Shown here in pieces: positions 37,471 to 48,314 of a stretch of 64,000 nucleotides of DNA. The notes under the pieces are model-generated. The model made no database searches, had not been told where the DNA came from, and worked only from the letters and a program-made list of their open reading frames with translations. Origin of the DNA: Acanthosoma haemorrhoidale (lineage: Eukaryota; Arthropoda; Insecta; Hemiptera; Acanthosomatidae); NCBI GenBank assembly GCA_930367205.1, contig OV884012.1, positions 147,017,405 through 147,081,404 on the forward strand, written 5' to 3'. The position numbers and the translations under genes are program-made. Every line of letters starts with the position of its first letter. The stretch's first letter is position 1.

Positions 37471-37557
37471 GGATGCCTCTAAAATCGTAGGAGAGTAGGA
37501 TTTTGGAACAGTTCCTGCTCTTATAAATAATGATGAAAGATCATTCAGCTATAACCG

Positions 37558-38224
37558 ATTCTATTCATAGAAACCTATCAAATCCCTTTAATAAAATATA
37601 TTTACAATTTACGGTTTACATATTACCTAACAAACCTGTACTACACAAGGGTACAGGTTGAAAAACCGTATCCCAATCGCGATATCGTCCAGTGCCATAA
37701 CTGTCAGGCGTATGGGCACACAAAATCTTACTGCCACCGCCCTCCCAGGTGTGTTAAGTGCAGTGGGCAGCACAAAAGCGAATTGTGTAAAAAGCCCCTT
37801 AAATCGCCTGCGGTATGCGTGCTTTGCCAGCAAGGACATCCGGCCAACTACAATGGCTGCGAGGCCTACAGAACGTTGAAGTCCAGGAAAGAACAACGTC
37901 GTCAGCCAGAAGAGAAAAAAACTTGCAGCAAGAAGCGGCCCAGCCAGAAATTTGAGGCCTTTTGTCTTCAGAGAGCAGTCACAGGCACCGCCCACTCCCT
38001 GTCCGCAAGATCACCTTTCCCAGCATTCCATTCATCCCGTTAACCCTCAAGCTCAATCCCATCCTCAACCACACATCTCGCATATTCCTCCACCTTCAAG
38101 TTTTTCGGATCTCACTAGCCTATTAACCTCATTCCTTACAGAGTTCAGAACCCTAATTACCCCTTTCATTTCCCTTCTTACAAATCTTGTCTCCTACCTT
38201 ATCCCCGTTAAACAAAATCCATAA
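37558..38224 (+). pseudogene. LINE ORF1 (Gag-like, CCHC knuckles), truncated and frameshifted
   Basis: The protein would bind the element RNA. From 37651 one frame gives VQVEKPYPNRDIVQCHNC, followed by three zinc knuckles (CHNCQAYGHTKSYC, CVKCSGQHKSELC, CVLCQQGHPANYNGC), the triplet arrangement of jockey-clade ORF1. A frameshift near 37950-37990 moves the proline-rich tail into the frame ending TAA at 38222. The N-terminal half is missing; clear similarity starts near 37558 (IYNLRF). Confidence 0.85.
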
Positions 38225-38521
38225 GTGGATCCTTCCGACTCCTTATCCATTCTCCTTTGGAATGCGAATGGTGTTCGCACCCACACTAACGAACTGACAG
38301 CACTACTCCACGACAAAAACATCGACGTAGCTCTCATTACTGAAACAAGACTAACGAGTAAACGACCATTTACCGTTCGACAGTACAAGACTTATCGAAC
38401 TGATCACCCAGATGGAACAGCTCATGCAGGTACCGCTGTCATTGTCCATAACTCCATATCCCACCACATAGTTCCTCTGGTAGCACATGATTTCCTTCAA
38501 TCCACTGCAGTGTCAATTGGT
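38225..38521 (+). pseudogene. LINE ORF2, N-terminal part of the endonuclease
   Basis: The frame opens directly after the ORF1 stop with SLSILLWNANGVRTHTNEL and contains LITETRL, the catalytic glutamate region of an APE-type endonuclease, then YRTDHPDGTAHAGTAVIV. The presumed start codon reads GTG. It ends around AVSI, where the inverted segment begins. Confidence 0.85.
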
Positions 38522-38872
38522 CATCGAGGCGCGTGAGTGAATAGTTAAGTGTTCCTAACCTATTGTAAAAAAAGAAGTCAAGGAGATCAGGATTTCGGTT
38601 GGGATCAGATGGCCAATAGGTGGCTGTGTCAGGAGTGATAGTGGAGCAATGTTTCCGTGTGAGTGCCGACAGCAAATCACGTCCTCGTGTATTGGTGGAT
38701 CTTGACCCGCAGTGTTGGTGCTTCACATTAAAGTCCCCACCCACAAGGAAACGATGTCCGATGGAGTCTAGAAAGGAGATGAATTGGGAGTCGGAAATGG
38801 ATTTATTGGGAGGGCAGTACACTGATGCTAGTGTAAGAGGAAAAGTGAAGGTGGTGGTCCAGCTTCTTACAG
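38522..38872 (-). pseudogene. Inverted internal segment of the LINE endonuclease
   Basis: The expected continuation of the endonuclease is found on the opposite strand: FTFPLTLASVYCPPNKSI, FLVGGDFNVKHQHCGSRSTN (the GDFN catalytic block) and DLLDFFFYNRL. Plus-strand LINE coding resumes at about 38873 (VNLKLSLKTSQDLDD). The SDH-containing end of the endonuclease, which should lie between LTRLDD and VNLK, is missing. A minus-strand frame of 180 codons (38439-38981) is explained by this inversion plus antisense flanks and is not a separate gene. Confidence 0.85.
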
Positions 38873-40509
38873 AGTCCGTAAACCTCAAATTGTCCCTGAA
38901 AACATCCCAAGACCTAGACGATGCAGTGCATTCTTTCACTACTCTGGTCCAGAGGTCGGCTTGGGAGGCATCGTCACCCAAAAATCCATAATCATAATCG
39001 TTTACCTCAGCATTTTAAAGACCTAATCCAATCCAAACGCCGCTCCAGAACAGTGTGGCAAATATCCCGGCATCCTGCTGATCGCCGCTCGTATAATCAG
39101 TACTGCCGATTGGTAAAGCGGCGATTGGCATCCTTCCGTTCCGATTCTTTGAATTCCTACCTCTCCTCTCTGTCTACCAGGGATAACTCCTTGTGGAATG
39201 TAACCAAAAAAATCCTAAAGTATCAACCTGTTTCACACCCACTCCGTCGTGATGATGGGTCCTGGGCGGCTTCGGATGGGGATAGGTAGGAGGAATTTGC
39301 TCTGCATCTTACCCATACTTTCACACCTCACCTTTCTCATCAAAGCCATACTTATAGCACAACTGTGGAAGATTTCCTCACTTCACCTATTCCTCTCTGT
39401 CTTCCACCAAAAGCCATTAATCCCTCTGAGGTCAAATACCTTCTGAAAAACTTACCTTACCGAAAATCCCCTGGATATGATCTCCTTACTCCTCAAATTC
39501 TCAAACAACTTCCTCCTAAAGCCATAATCTTTTTAACCAATATATATAATTGCAATATCCGAACGACGCACTCTCCTCTCCTCTGGAAACATTCCATTAT
39601 TGTCCTATTCGCCAAACCCGGTAAACCACCCAATGACGCCTCATCTTACCGTCCAATTAGCCTACTCCCTATCCTCTCAAAAATATTTGAGAAACTCCTA
39701 CTAAAACGTCTATTTCCAATTGTTGAATCAAAAACCTTTTTCCCACACACCAGTTTGGTTTCCGCTAACGACATTCCACTGCTCAACAAGGCCTTCGCGT
39801 TGTTGATCACATCTCCTCAGCCCTTGAAACCAAACAGTATTGCACTGCTGCCTTTCTCGATATAGCTCAAGCTTTTGACAGGGTTTGGCACGCAGGTTTG
39901 CTCTACAAGCTCAAAAGATATTTACCACAGACCCTTTTCCTAATCCTTCAGTCCTACCTTTCAAACCGCTTCTTCCAAGTCCGCTGTGGTTTAGAATATT
40001 CAAACTACTATCCTATAAATGCAGGAGTTCCACAGGGCAGTGTCCTGGGCCCCATCCTCTATAACCTATACACCGCTGATGTCCCCTCTACTCCCAATAC
40101 CTTCTTGGCCACATTTGCAGATGACACTGCAGTCTTGTCATCTAACCCAGACCCCGACATAGCATCCCATAACCTTCAAAAACACCTTGACGAGATCGAG
40201 TATTGGTGCAACCAATGGAGGATCAAAGTTAATGAAGCAAAATGTTCCCACATTACCTTCACCCTTTGTCGCAAGTCTTGTCCACTAGTTTATTTTAATT
40301 CTATTCCTCTCCCTGTGTCCGAGACAGTACGGTACTTAGGCTTCCATCTCGACAAACGACTGACCTGGAACCCACATACGAGACTAAAAAGACACTTTGG
40401 ACAACTATACAGACTACTTCAAAGGACATCCCATCTCTCAATAGAAAATAAACTACTAATCTACAAAGTTATACTTAAACCAATCTGGACATACGGAATA
40501 GAGCTATGA
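38873..40509 (+). pseudogene. LINE ORF2, reverse transcriptase part, frameshifted
   Basis: Motifs in order are KSPGYDLLTPQIL, SSYRPISLLPILSKIFEKLL, FLDIAQAFDRVWHAGLLYKL, GVPQGSVLGPILYNLYTADV and FADDTAVL (about 40117, the catalytic pair), then VRYLGFHLDKRLTW. All are characteristic of jockey-clade RT. Frames change near 38990, 39290 and 39757. A stop at 40507 replaces the codon before GTAKKSN. Confidence 0.88.
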
Positions 40510-40645
40510 GGGACAGCAAAAAAGTCGAACATCAAGAATTATTGGCATACCAGGAAAGTGACAATAATGAAAAAGACACATTTATGTAAGAACATTTTAT
40601 AAGTATATAAAATATTTGTCTAACCGAAAATTTTCTATTCTCTTC

Positions 40646-41520
40646 CGGTGGTAATGTTATCACATTACCTTTACCCTCTGCCGCAAGTCATGTCCACTAT
40701 TTTTTTTTTATTCCATTCCTGTTCCTCTATCCGAGGCAGTACGGTACTTAGGCTTCCATCTCGACAAAAGGTGAACATGGAACCCGTACACGAGGCTAAA
40801 AAAACAAGAACCAAACAGACGCTTTGGACAACTGTACAGACTGCTTCGAAGGACAACCCATATCTCAATAGAAAATGACTAATTTACAAAGTTATACTTA
40901 AGCCAATCTGGACATACGGAATAGAGCTATAGGGAACAGCAAAAAAGTCGAACATCAAGCGTATCCAATCCTTTCAATCAAAAGTCCTGAGAACAATAGT
41001 AAATGCCCCTTATTACGCCAGCAACAAAACCCTTCATAGCCATCTAAATATACCCTACATTCTTTAACTCATCCCTTCCAAGTTCATTAAATTCCATAGG
41101 AGCGTATCCAACCACCCTAATCCTGTAGCACAGTCATTGCACTGCGCCACTCATCCCTATAATCCTCCTCGGAGACTGAAACGGGAGTGGCCTCGTGACT
41201 TGCTATAAACGCGTGACAGTGGGAGTCCTGGCAATGGCCAGTTTCTCCAATCATGCCCTGAGCGTCTGTGGCTCTCGCGCTCTTGGTCAGCCTCCACTGG
41301 CTAGTATCTGGTGACGCGGCTGACGGAGGAGCGTGGGGGACTTCCCAGGACTCCGCTTCCTCTTCGCGGTGGATTTGGGGGGTCTCTGGGCTGTCTGTAA
41401 ATATTGTATGAATGAGCGAGTGAATGATGAACTGTAAATATGGTATGAATGAGAGCATTTATCTTAATTACTTATTGCCTTATAAAAGGCAGATTGTAAT
41501 TATAGCACAATAAAGGAATT
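40646..41520 (+). pseudogene. Second, diverged 3' fragment of the same LINE family
   Basis: From about 40655 the sequence repeats 40247-40555 with many changes, then continues to the ORF2 C-terminus (FQSKVLRTIVNAPYY, then NPPRRLKREWPRDLL near 41190). A GC-rich 3' untranslated part and AATAAA near 41510 follow. It has several stops. It is joined to the first copy by about 90 bases of unrelated AT-rich sequence, so these are two separate fragments rather than one element. Confidence 0.8.
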
Positions 41521-42360
41521 TAACTAAGTACCCCTAGGCTCCACCATAGGTAGACTCTCACTACCTTCCCGAACCCACCCACCTCCTTTAGGCATCCCAC
41601 ACCCCATATCCTTCTCATACATCCTACAAATATGACTCCCCTTAGTGAAAGGCACCCATCAATCCAAAATAATTTTCCTTTTAGTTTTCCCACATCCTAT
41701 TTTTTATAAGTTTGAGAGCTATGGGAAAAAAAGCCCAAAATAAACCTCCTTCAAATGCATGTTATGCTATGCAAGAAAAGGAGTCAAAAATCTGTAAATT
41801 TTTTTTGAATAAAGAGGTTTTGAAATAAAAAAAGATTCTTAACTATGACCAAAAAATCATAACATTAAATCATTTATATATTTTCTGAGCTGTGACCCGA
41901 GGCAGCTTGAATGTCAGAGAAGCAGGCTTTTTTCACGTTTAATTTTTGTTTTTATACTTTCTGTTACTGAATTATAACAAACATACGATAACGCATGAAG
42001 TGTGGACTCCACCAACTTCGCTCAATGGTTTCAGATTCAGTCTCTATGTTATCTAGGTGAAACATTATCTCTTGTTTAATTGTAACACAAAAAAATTTCT
42101 GCAACCCTGTTAACTCCCTCCGGGACCATTCCTGTTTAATCGAATTACGGTACAGTGAACAATACAATCCAAACCGGACCAGGTGATGGGACTCATAAAC
42201 TAAGGGACCTACGGCCGCGGTTGTGCAGGCTATTATTACTGGCCTTCGTCAGCCAACGAGCATAGAACAGTCCCCCAACTCAGCCCCCCAGATGGTTTAT
42301 CTGTGAACTAGATTTCTGTCTATTAACACTAGCGCGCAATGATTTATTTTTTATGATTAT
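41521..42360. other. No gene recognised
   Basis: A C-rich stretch after the LINE end is followed by AT-rich DNA. TTTGAAATAAAAAAAG at about 41818-41834 may be another old poly(A) tail. Confidence 0.4.
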
Positions 42361-42723
42361 GTGTACAAAAGGAGAACCATGTATTACGCGCACATTGATA
42401 AAAATAATTCGGGTGTTCAGTTCAGAGTAGAGGGGATCTCCTCTCAGTGGCCGGGACTTTGCTACTGTGTCAAGCCATCCATCAGTGAAGGCGTACCTGC
42501 AGCTAAACAATTTACTAAATACCATAACCGGGCGTCAATGGCCCTTGTGGTTGAAATCCCCTTTGTTGAGCCAACTTGTTCGCCACGAATAAATAGAAGT
42601 TACCCTCTTCACGGATCACAAAACACACCTACGTTTCCATATTTTATTAATAAACTTTGGTCTCCTTACAGAAAGGGGACTTCACTGCACGGTCGGAGCT
42701 CACTAGGGGCGCGGGACCTCTAG
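42361..42723 (+). CDS. Unidentified ORF, 120 codons
   Basis: The frame starts at GTG and has ordinary base composition, higher in GC than the surroundings. No motif was recognised, and it lacks splice or start context. It may be internal sequence of the LTR element whose fragment follows at 42790, but no alignment supports that. Confidence 0.15.
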   Translation: MYKRRTMYYAHIDKNNSGVQFRVEGISSQWPGLCYCVKPSISEGVPAAKQFTKYHNRASMALVVEIPFVEPTCSPRINRSYPLHGSQNTPTFPYFINKLWSPYRKGTSLHGRSSLGARDL

Positions 42724-42789
42724 GGATATCCCAACCTCTGGACCTGACTATGTAAGGCCGAAATTCTGTCACACACTCGGAACTAGATA

Positions 42790-42932
42790 CTTGAAGTGAA
42801 CACTCCTCTCTCTCTGCACTGGGGGTTGCTGCTCTGCCCAAACCACGATTTTCTTATTTAATTACCTCTGTACCTCTCTTTCCTAACCTTGGTGTGTTTT
42901 AACCCGGCGTTGTCAGACCCCACACCTTCCTA
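42790..42932 (+). mobile_element. LTR family L1, fragment (copy 3)
   Basis: It matches copy 1 from CTCTCTCTCTGCACTGG through GGCGTTGTCAGACCCCACACC. Similarity stops at CTTCCTACATACG (42932), where the P-like relic region begins. Confidence 0.7.
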
Positions 42933-42949
42933 CATACGAAATCATATGC

Positions 42950-44078
42950 TTTTGGACTTAAAAAATGAATGGTGATACAAAATGCCCTTAATCTTTCATA
43001 TTTTTTTTTATATATGGATTCACCAATTTTTAATAATTGCCTTCTAAACAATGAATGTTTCATCTTGGATAATTTTGATAGACTGTTCGCATATTCATAC
43101 GAAACCCATATTTTCCTTTTTCTAGTAGCATGGGGTTATTGTAACGTCGTTCACATGCAATGGGGAGGCTTATAAATTAATGTAATAGAAAAAATTAGGA
43201 CTTAATTTTTATGATCCTCAGAATATTATATCTGTGACCTATAGAAGAAACCAAAATAATAGCTTTTTTAGACCCTTGCCATACATACATATGTTTAAAT
43301 TGGTTCGAAATACTTTGCATGATTATGGCTGTCTGATCAATGCGAGTAGATCAGAAATCAAGGCCATTTGGACAAACACGGAACGATTAAAATTAGGTAA
43401 CAAATTAGCTGCTTCTCACACCTACTATAAAAACAATAAAATGAAAGTTGAATTGGCTTCCTAACTGTTAAGCGATTCAGTAGGTGATGCAATAATATAA
43501 CAGGTTTGTGACAGAACTATAAAATTTCTGAAAATATTTAGTCGATCATTTGACATCTTATATTTAAGGAGAAGGAGAATATAAGGATTCAAACATGCTT
43601 TGGATCATAATGTTTTTGGAGGAGGCAAAATAATTCATAACCCAACTAAAATACACCAATGAAAAATCTTTATATTGAAAAAGAAAATTCCTTAAAATAT
43701 TGCTCAACCAACAAAATCAGCCAGGATCACATTGAGCGCTTGTTTTAGTACATACAAGGGACAGGCGGAAGAAATAATAACCCCAGCTGTAAGGACTTCA
43801 CTTCTAGTTTTAGAGTCATACTAGTTCACAAACAGCTACATGAAACCTCTGTGACAAGGGGAAATGCCACTCCTTTAGGCCAAATTAACATTTTGGGGAT
43901 ACATAAATTGTCCTCTTGCCCAATGAAGGAAATTAATGAAACATCTACTAGAACGAGAACGAGAATGAACAGTGATAGTGTTCTGGCAACTCAGGCTAAT
44001 TCTAATAAAATTTTGCAGAAGTCCGAATATAACAGAACATTACTTTATTATATAGTATACACTGAAAGTGACAATTGA
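42950..44078 (+). pseudogene. P-element-like (THAP9-type) transposase relic
   Basis: The clearest part starts at 43234. HMFKLVRNTLHDYGCL is followed by LKLGNKLAASHTYYKNNKMK, then after a stop (43462) LLSDSVGDAI and FLKIFSRSFDIL. After a diverged gap come GRNNNPSCKDFTSSFRVILV (about 43770) and GNATPLGQINIL. The order and the NNNP motif are those of P-element and THAP9 transposases between the GTP-binding insertion and the C-terminus. At least two stops lie in the first frame. The region 42950-43230 is assigned only because an AT-rich open frame precedes it; the THAP DNA-binding domain is not seen. Confidence 0.75.
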
Positions 44079-45279
44079 ATTACTAAACTAATGACATAAA
44101 GAAAAGAAATAGAGAAAAGAAAATTACCTTGTGTTATAACACCTTGAGCATATAAGTCTAACATCTATTAAAATTAAAATTAAACAATATCTTTACAAAG
44201 GTCTGTCTTTACAGAGGCTACCAAATCCTCTAAATGAAATAAAATTAATTTGAACACATAACAACATAATGAAACGTTAACTTGAATGGTAAAATTTGTC
44301 TACATCCAGATACAGGACAGGCTCACCGGATGGCTCGTCAGTCCAATGAATCAGATGGCTCTGGAGAAGCGAGAGCGAGAGAGAGAGAGAGAGGCAATGT
44401 CTCGCTGACGTGTGTCCGGATTGCCCCGGTAATATCGCTAATCCTATAGCTAGTATCCGGCTGGCAACAATACCTACCGAATACCAACACGGATTACATT
44501 TGTTGGTCGCAACAGATAGTAATGACAATGAACAATCAGGTAAACTAACGTAAAAATGTTAAATATTTTTGTTGTGCTTAATATTAATTTACTTGATGAA
44601 GTTAAACAAAAAAATCCAAATATATCAAGCTATTCGGATATAATAAGTGATGTGACTAGTGACATTGTCGAATATCAGGTAAGGATTAGAGGAACAGAAT
44701 CATAACCATAGAACATGAAACATTCTTCTTTGTTCACAACTTAATATTAATATAAATGTTTTGTTTTTTGAATTGTGTTCAAGGTTTCATTTAAAAAAAC
44801 ATAAACTACGAAGGAACTAAACTGCAAACGAACAAAACTTAAGTGGGAAGGATGCTTGGAAGGCGTGCAGGATAATGATGAAGGAACTAAAGAAAAAGGA
44901 CTGTTATTGGTTAAGGAGAGAGGAGGGCTTCCAGGTAAAGACCTCACTTTTAGTTGGATATTGTGAGAGAAAATTTTAGGAAAAGAAAAACAAAAAATAA
45001 CGATACAAAATTTAAATGTTTTTGTAAGTTTACTTTGAAGGATTGCATGGGAAAAATGTTTTTTTTTTCTCAACAGACCACTTTTTGGAATAAGAAGCTC
45101 ATTATCCGTTACTGTAAAAGCATAGGAGCATATTATTTTAAAATAAGGATAGATCATAACATAAATGAGAACAGCGACCAAATCCATAAAAATAATATAA
45201 AGTCGAGAAATAACAAATTAGAATTGTTCTGAGGAATATCGTTTTTTGTCTAGGTTTAGATACCAAAAAAAAACACGTA
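44079..45279. other. No gene recognised
   Basis: AT-rich except for a GC-richer piece at 44280-44520 with a GA repeat. Open frames at 44747-45187 and 44954-45232 overlap on opposite strands and have no recognisable content. Confidence 0.4.
44371..44393. repeat. (GA)n microsatellite
   Basis: A GA dinucleotide run with one C interruption. Confidence 0.85.
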
Positions 45280-45290
45280 AATATAAATAT
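45280..45290 (+). repeat. Target-site duplication, left copy, of the I-type LINE
   Basis: AATATAAATAT here recurs at 48304-48314, directly after the TAA tail. The sequence is AT-rich, so chance is possible, but both positions are exactly where a duplication should be. Confidence 0.55.
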
Positions 45291-48219
45291 TACAACTGGG
45301 ATATATAAATATTGTAAACTTACAAACTGGGAAACCTACTATACACAGCTTGAGGAGGAGGTCAAATGCTGTCCTAGAGTGGTGAGTAGCAACTGGCATT
45401 TGGAACATTTAAACTCAACATTGACTGAGGCAATGATTAAGTCATACACTGATAATAACACTGTATGTAATGTTAGATCCAACAGGAACTGTCCCTGGTG
45501 GAACAATGAACTTGGCAAGTTAAGAGCTCTTACACGTAAACTCTTTAACGCGGCCAAAAGATCAGGCAGATGGGACACTTATAAACGTGCACTCACTGAT
45601 TATCACAAAGAAGTCAGAAAGGCTAAAAGAAGGGCGTGGAAGAAATTTTGTAGCGAAATAAACGATACAACTTCCATGTTTAGAGTAAATAGGATCTTAT
45701 CCAAGCAGTCTGACAGGGGAGTATTGGGCTCCGTCAGGGTGGGAGGGGGCTATACGGATTCTGAGGAGGGAACCCTCGGTGCCCTGGCGCGCGCACATTT
45801 TCCTGGCTGCGGACTGATGGATACGATTAATAATGACCCTACCAACTGTGAACACACTAGTTGCAAGGGTAACTGGGCAGAAGCAAATAAAATTGTCAAT
45901 TCTGCAAGAGTGGAGTGGGCAATTAATTCTTTTGCTCCTTTCAAATCACCTGGTACTGATGGGATATTCCCAGCCTTGCTACAAAAAGGCCTACCAGTAA
46001 TTAGGCCCCTTATACTTACCTTGTTAAGGGGAAGCTTGGCACTGAGCTATATTCCAGTAAGCTGGAGGATGGCAAAAGTGTGTTACATACCAAAACCTGG
46101 GAAGAAGTCCTATGACGAACCCAAGTCTTACAGACCAATATGTCTGACTTCATTTTTAATGAAGACCTTGGAAAAGGTCATAGACAGACATATTAGGGAT
46201 GGAATACTGGTAGAACGACCGCTCCATAGCGCTCAATTCGCATACCAGGCAGGAAAATCCTGTGAAATTGCTCTCCACCACCTGGTTTCCAGGATAGAGA
46301 GATCCCTAGTTCATAAAGAAATAATGGCAGGCATCTTTGTTGATATAGAAGGTGCCTTTGATCGCACACCCTATAACACTATGGCATCAGCCTTAGAAAG
46401 AAAGGGGATTAGTTCCTTAGCCTCTAGCTGGATAAACACCATGCTAGAGAATAGGATTTTACAATCACAATTGGGACAAACCAAACTGTGGATGAAGCCA
46501 GTGGGAGGATGTCCACAGGGAGGGGTGTTATCTCCATTACTGTGGTGTTTGGTCGTTGACTCATTGTTAACAAACCTAAACTCTGCAGGGTTCTACGCAC
46601 AGGGATATGCTGATGACATTGCTGTGCTCATAGGGGGCAAGTTCTCAGAAACCATTTCTGAGTTGCTTTCCGCATCGATGGATCTTTTGAGGGATTGGTG
46701 TGAAAAGAATGGTTTAGGAATCAATCCCCAGAAGATAAATCTCTGTATCTTCACTAACAAAAGAAATGCTATAGTTAGACCACCCTATATAGGGGGGACA
46801 CAGGTAAGCATTTCTAGTGAGGTAAAGCATCTAGGGGTTACTCTGGATAGAAAATTGGACTGGTCTAAACACATCAGGAATACTACTATGAAGGCACTTC
46901 GATGCCTCTATGCATGTAAAAGGGCTGTGGGTAGGACCTGGGGACTACAACCCAGAATGTTATTCTGGCTATATACCGCAGCAGTTAGACCAATGGTGCT
47001 CTATGCCTCTATGGTGTGGTGGCACAGAGGTAGTATTAGTAAAAATAGAACTTTGCTTGGCAAATTACAGAGGCTTTCATGTCTCATGATCACTGGTGCC
47101 ATGAGTACAACTCCTACTGCTGCAATGGAAGTCTTATTGAACTTGAATCCACTGCACATAGAAGTAGAAGCGCAAGCCTTGAACGTGGCTTACAGACTTG
47201 CGAAATCAGGAACAAGATCCAAAGTCATGACTCACATGCGACATGGGAACTTGTTCAGAAGAATTGATGAGGACGAGGTGCTGTCAATGCACTCTGACCT
47301 ACAAGTTAAGAAACACACAGACGTTTTATACTGTGCGGAAAACACAAAGACCAAACCACATAAACTGTGTAATGGGATTAATTGCTATACAGACGGCTCG
47401 CTAACAGAAAACGGGTCAGGGGCCGGCATATGGAGGAAAGATAAACCAGAATCTGGGATTTCTATTCCTTTAGGTAGACACACCTCGGTCTTTCAGGCCG
47501 AAGTGATGGCGATCAATGTCTGTACCCAAACCTTAATTGGGGAGGGTGTAAGAAACAGACTGATCACAATTTTCACGGATAGCCAGGCAGCCATTGGCGC
47601 CCTGAGAAGCTATACGACCAGATCTTATTTGGTTGAGGAGTGTAAAAACAACTTAAACACACTCTCGCTAGCCAATAAGGTTAGAATCGACTGGGTGCCA
47701 GGACACACAGGCATCACAGGCAATGAGAAGGCAGATGGCCTTGCAAGGGTGGGCTCAGAACAGACACCTCTTGCACCTGAACCCATATGTGGTATCAGCC
47801 TCAGCTACGCTAAAAGGCGTATAAAATTAGCTTTAGAGGACAAGGCAAGACTTTCTTGGAGAGAAACTAAGAAACAGGAACACTCGAAACTGTTTCTTAA
47901 TGGACCCTGTAAGAGAAGAAGCTCAGCACTTCTATCAATGGACAGGTGGACACTCAAAAGTGTGACAGGACTCTATACAGGTCACTGTCGGTTAAATAAA
48001 CACCTCTTTAATTTGGGGATAGTGGGATCACCAATCTGCAGATTCTGCAAGAAAGAGGGAGAAACGGCACGTCATATAATATGTGACTGTGATAACTTAG
48101 CTAGAAAGCGATACCTTCACTTTGGTAGTGATCGCATTGTAGACCCCAAACTATGTGAACTGATCGATCCATTCAGTATCCTCAGATTTGCAAAGGCCGT
48201 GGGCCTGTCACATATATAG
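45291..48219 (+). CDS. LINE ORF2: reverse transcriptase, RNase H, C-terminal zinc motif
   Basis: The open frame begins inside the coding region. The first residues (about 45324, TNWETYYTQLEEE) belong to the linker after the endonuclease, so no native start exists; a GTG at 45379 is only the first possible start downstream. RT motifs: FKSPGTDGIFP, KSYRPICLTSFLMKTLEK, DIEGAFDRTPYNTM, CPQGGVLSPLLW and the catalytic YADD (about 46608). RNase H: YTDGSLTENGSGAG, FQAEVMAI, FTDSQAAIGAL and WVPGHTGITGNEKADGLA, so all four acidic or histidine positions are present. A C-terminal CRFCKKEG...H...C motif resembles the zinc-binding end of I-like LINEs. The native protein would copy the element RNA at a nicked target. 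Confidence 0.92.
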
Positions 48220-48303
48220 GACAGGGACATGGACGGCGCACAATAGGTCTCAGTGAGGCCGCGGTGCACAAATGCCGGAACAAATAATAATAATAATAAT
48301 AAT
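45291..48303 (+). mobile_element. I-type LINE, 5'-truncated, with (TAA)n tail
   Basis: The element consists of ORF2 without its endonuclease, a 3' untranslated region of about 60 bases, and a TAA-repeat tail (48282-48303). RNase H in ORF2 together with a TAA tail points to the I group rather than jockey. It lies between 11-bp direct repeats. The open frame has no stops over more than 2.9 kb, so the insertion is young, but without promoter and endonuclease it should be unable to move by itself. Confidence 0.88.
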
Positions 48304-48314
48304 AATATAAATAT
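48304..48314 (+). repeat. Target-site duplication, right copy, of the I-type LINE
   Basis: Same 11 bases as 45280-45290. Confidence 0.55.

Larger units (their letters stand above)
37558..40555 (+). mobile_element. Jockey-like LINE, 5'-truncated, rearranged and inactive
   Basis: The order is: end of ORF1 with CCHC knuckles, start of the endonuclease, an inverted endonuclease piece, then reverse transcriptase up to about 40509. It breaks off at AACATCAAG (40555), before the C-terminus. At least three frameshifts and the inversion make it dead. Divergent remains of the same or a sister family lie at 40646-41520 and 54385-54860. Confidence 0.88.

Noticed and set aside
37627..37995. 122-codon minus-strand ORF
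   Set aside because: Antisense of the LINE ORF1 zinc knuckles.
38439..38981. 180-codon minus-strand ORF
   Set aside because: Its middle is the inverted LINE endonuclease piece and its ends are antisense to plus-strand LINE coding, so it is not an independent gene.
41117..41458. 113-codon minus-strand ORF
   Set aside because: Antisense of the GC-rich LINE 3' untranslated region.
44747..45232. Overlapping ORFs on both strands before the I-type LINE
   Set aside because: AT-rich, no domains, and they overlap each other in antisense.
45750..47267. Short ORFs inside the I-type LINE in other frames
   Set aside because: Shadows of the RT/RNase H frame.
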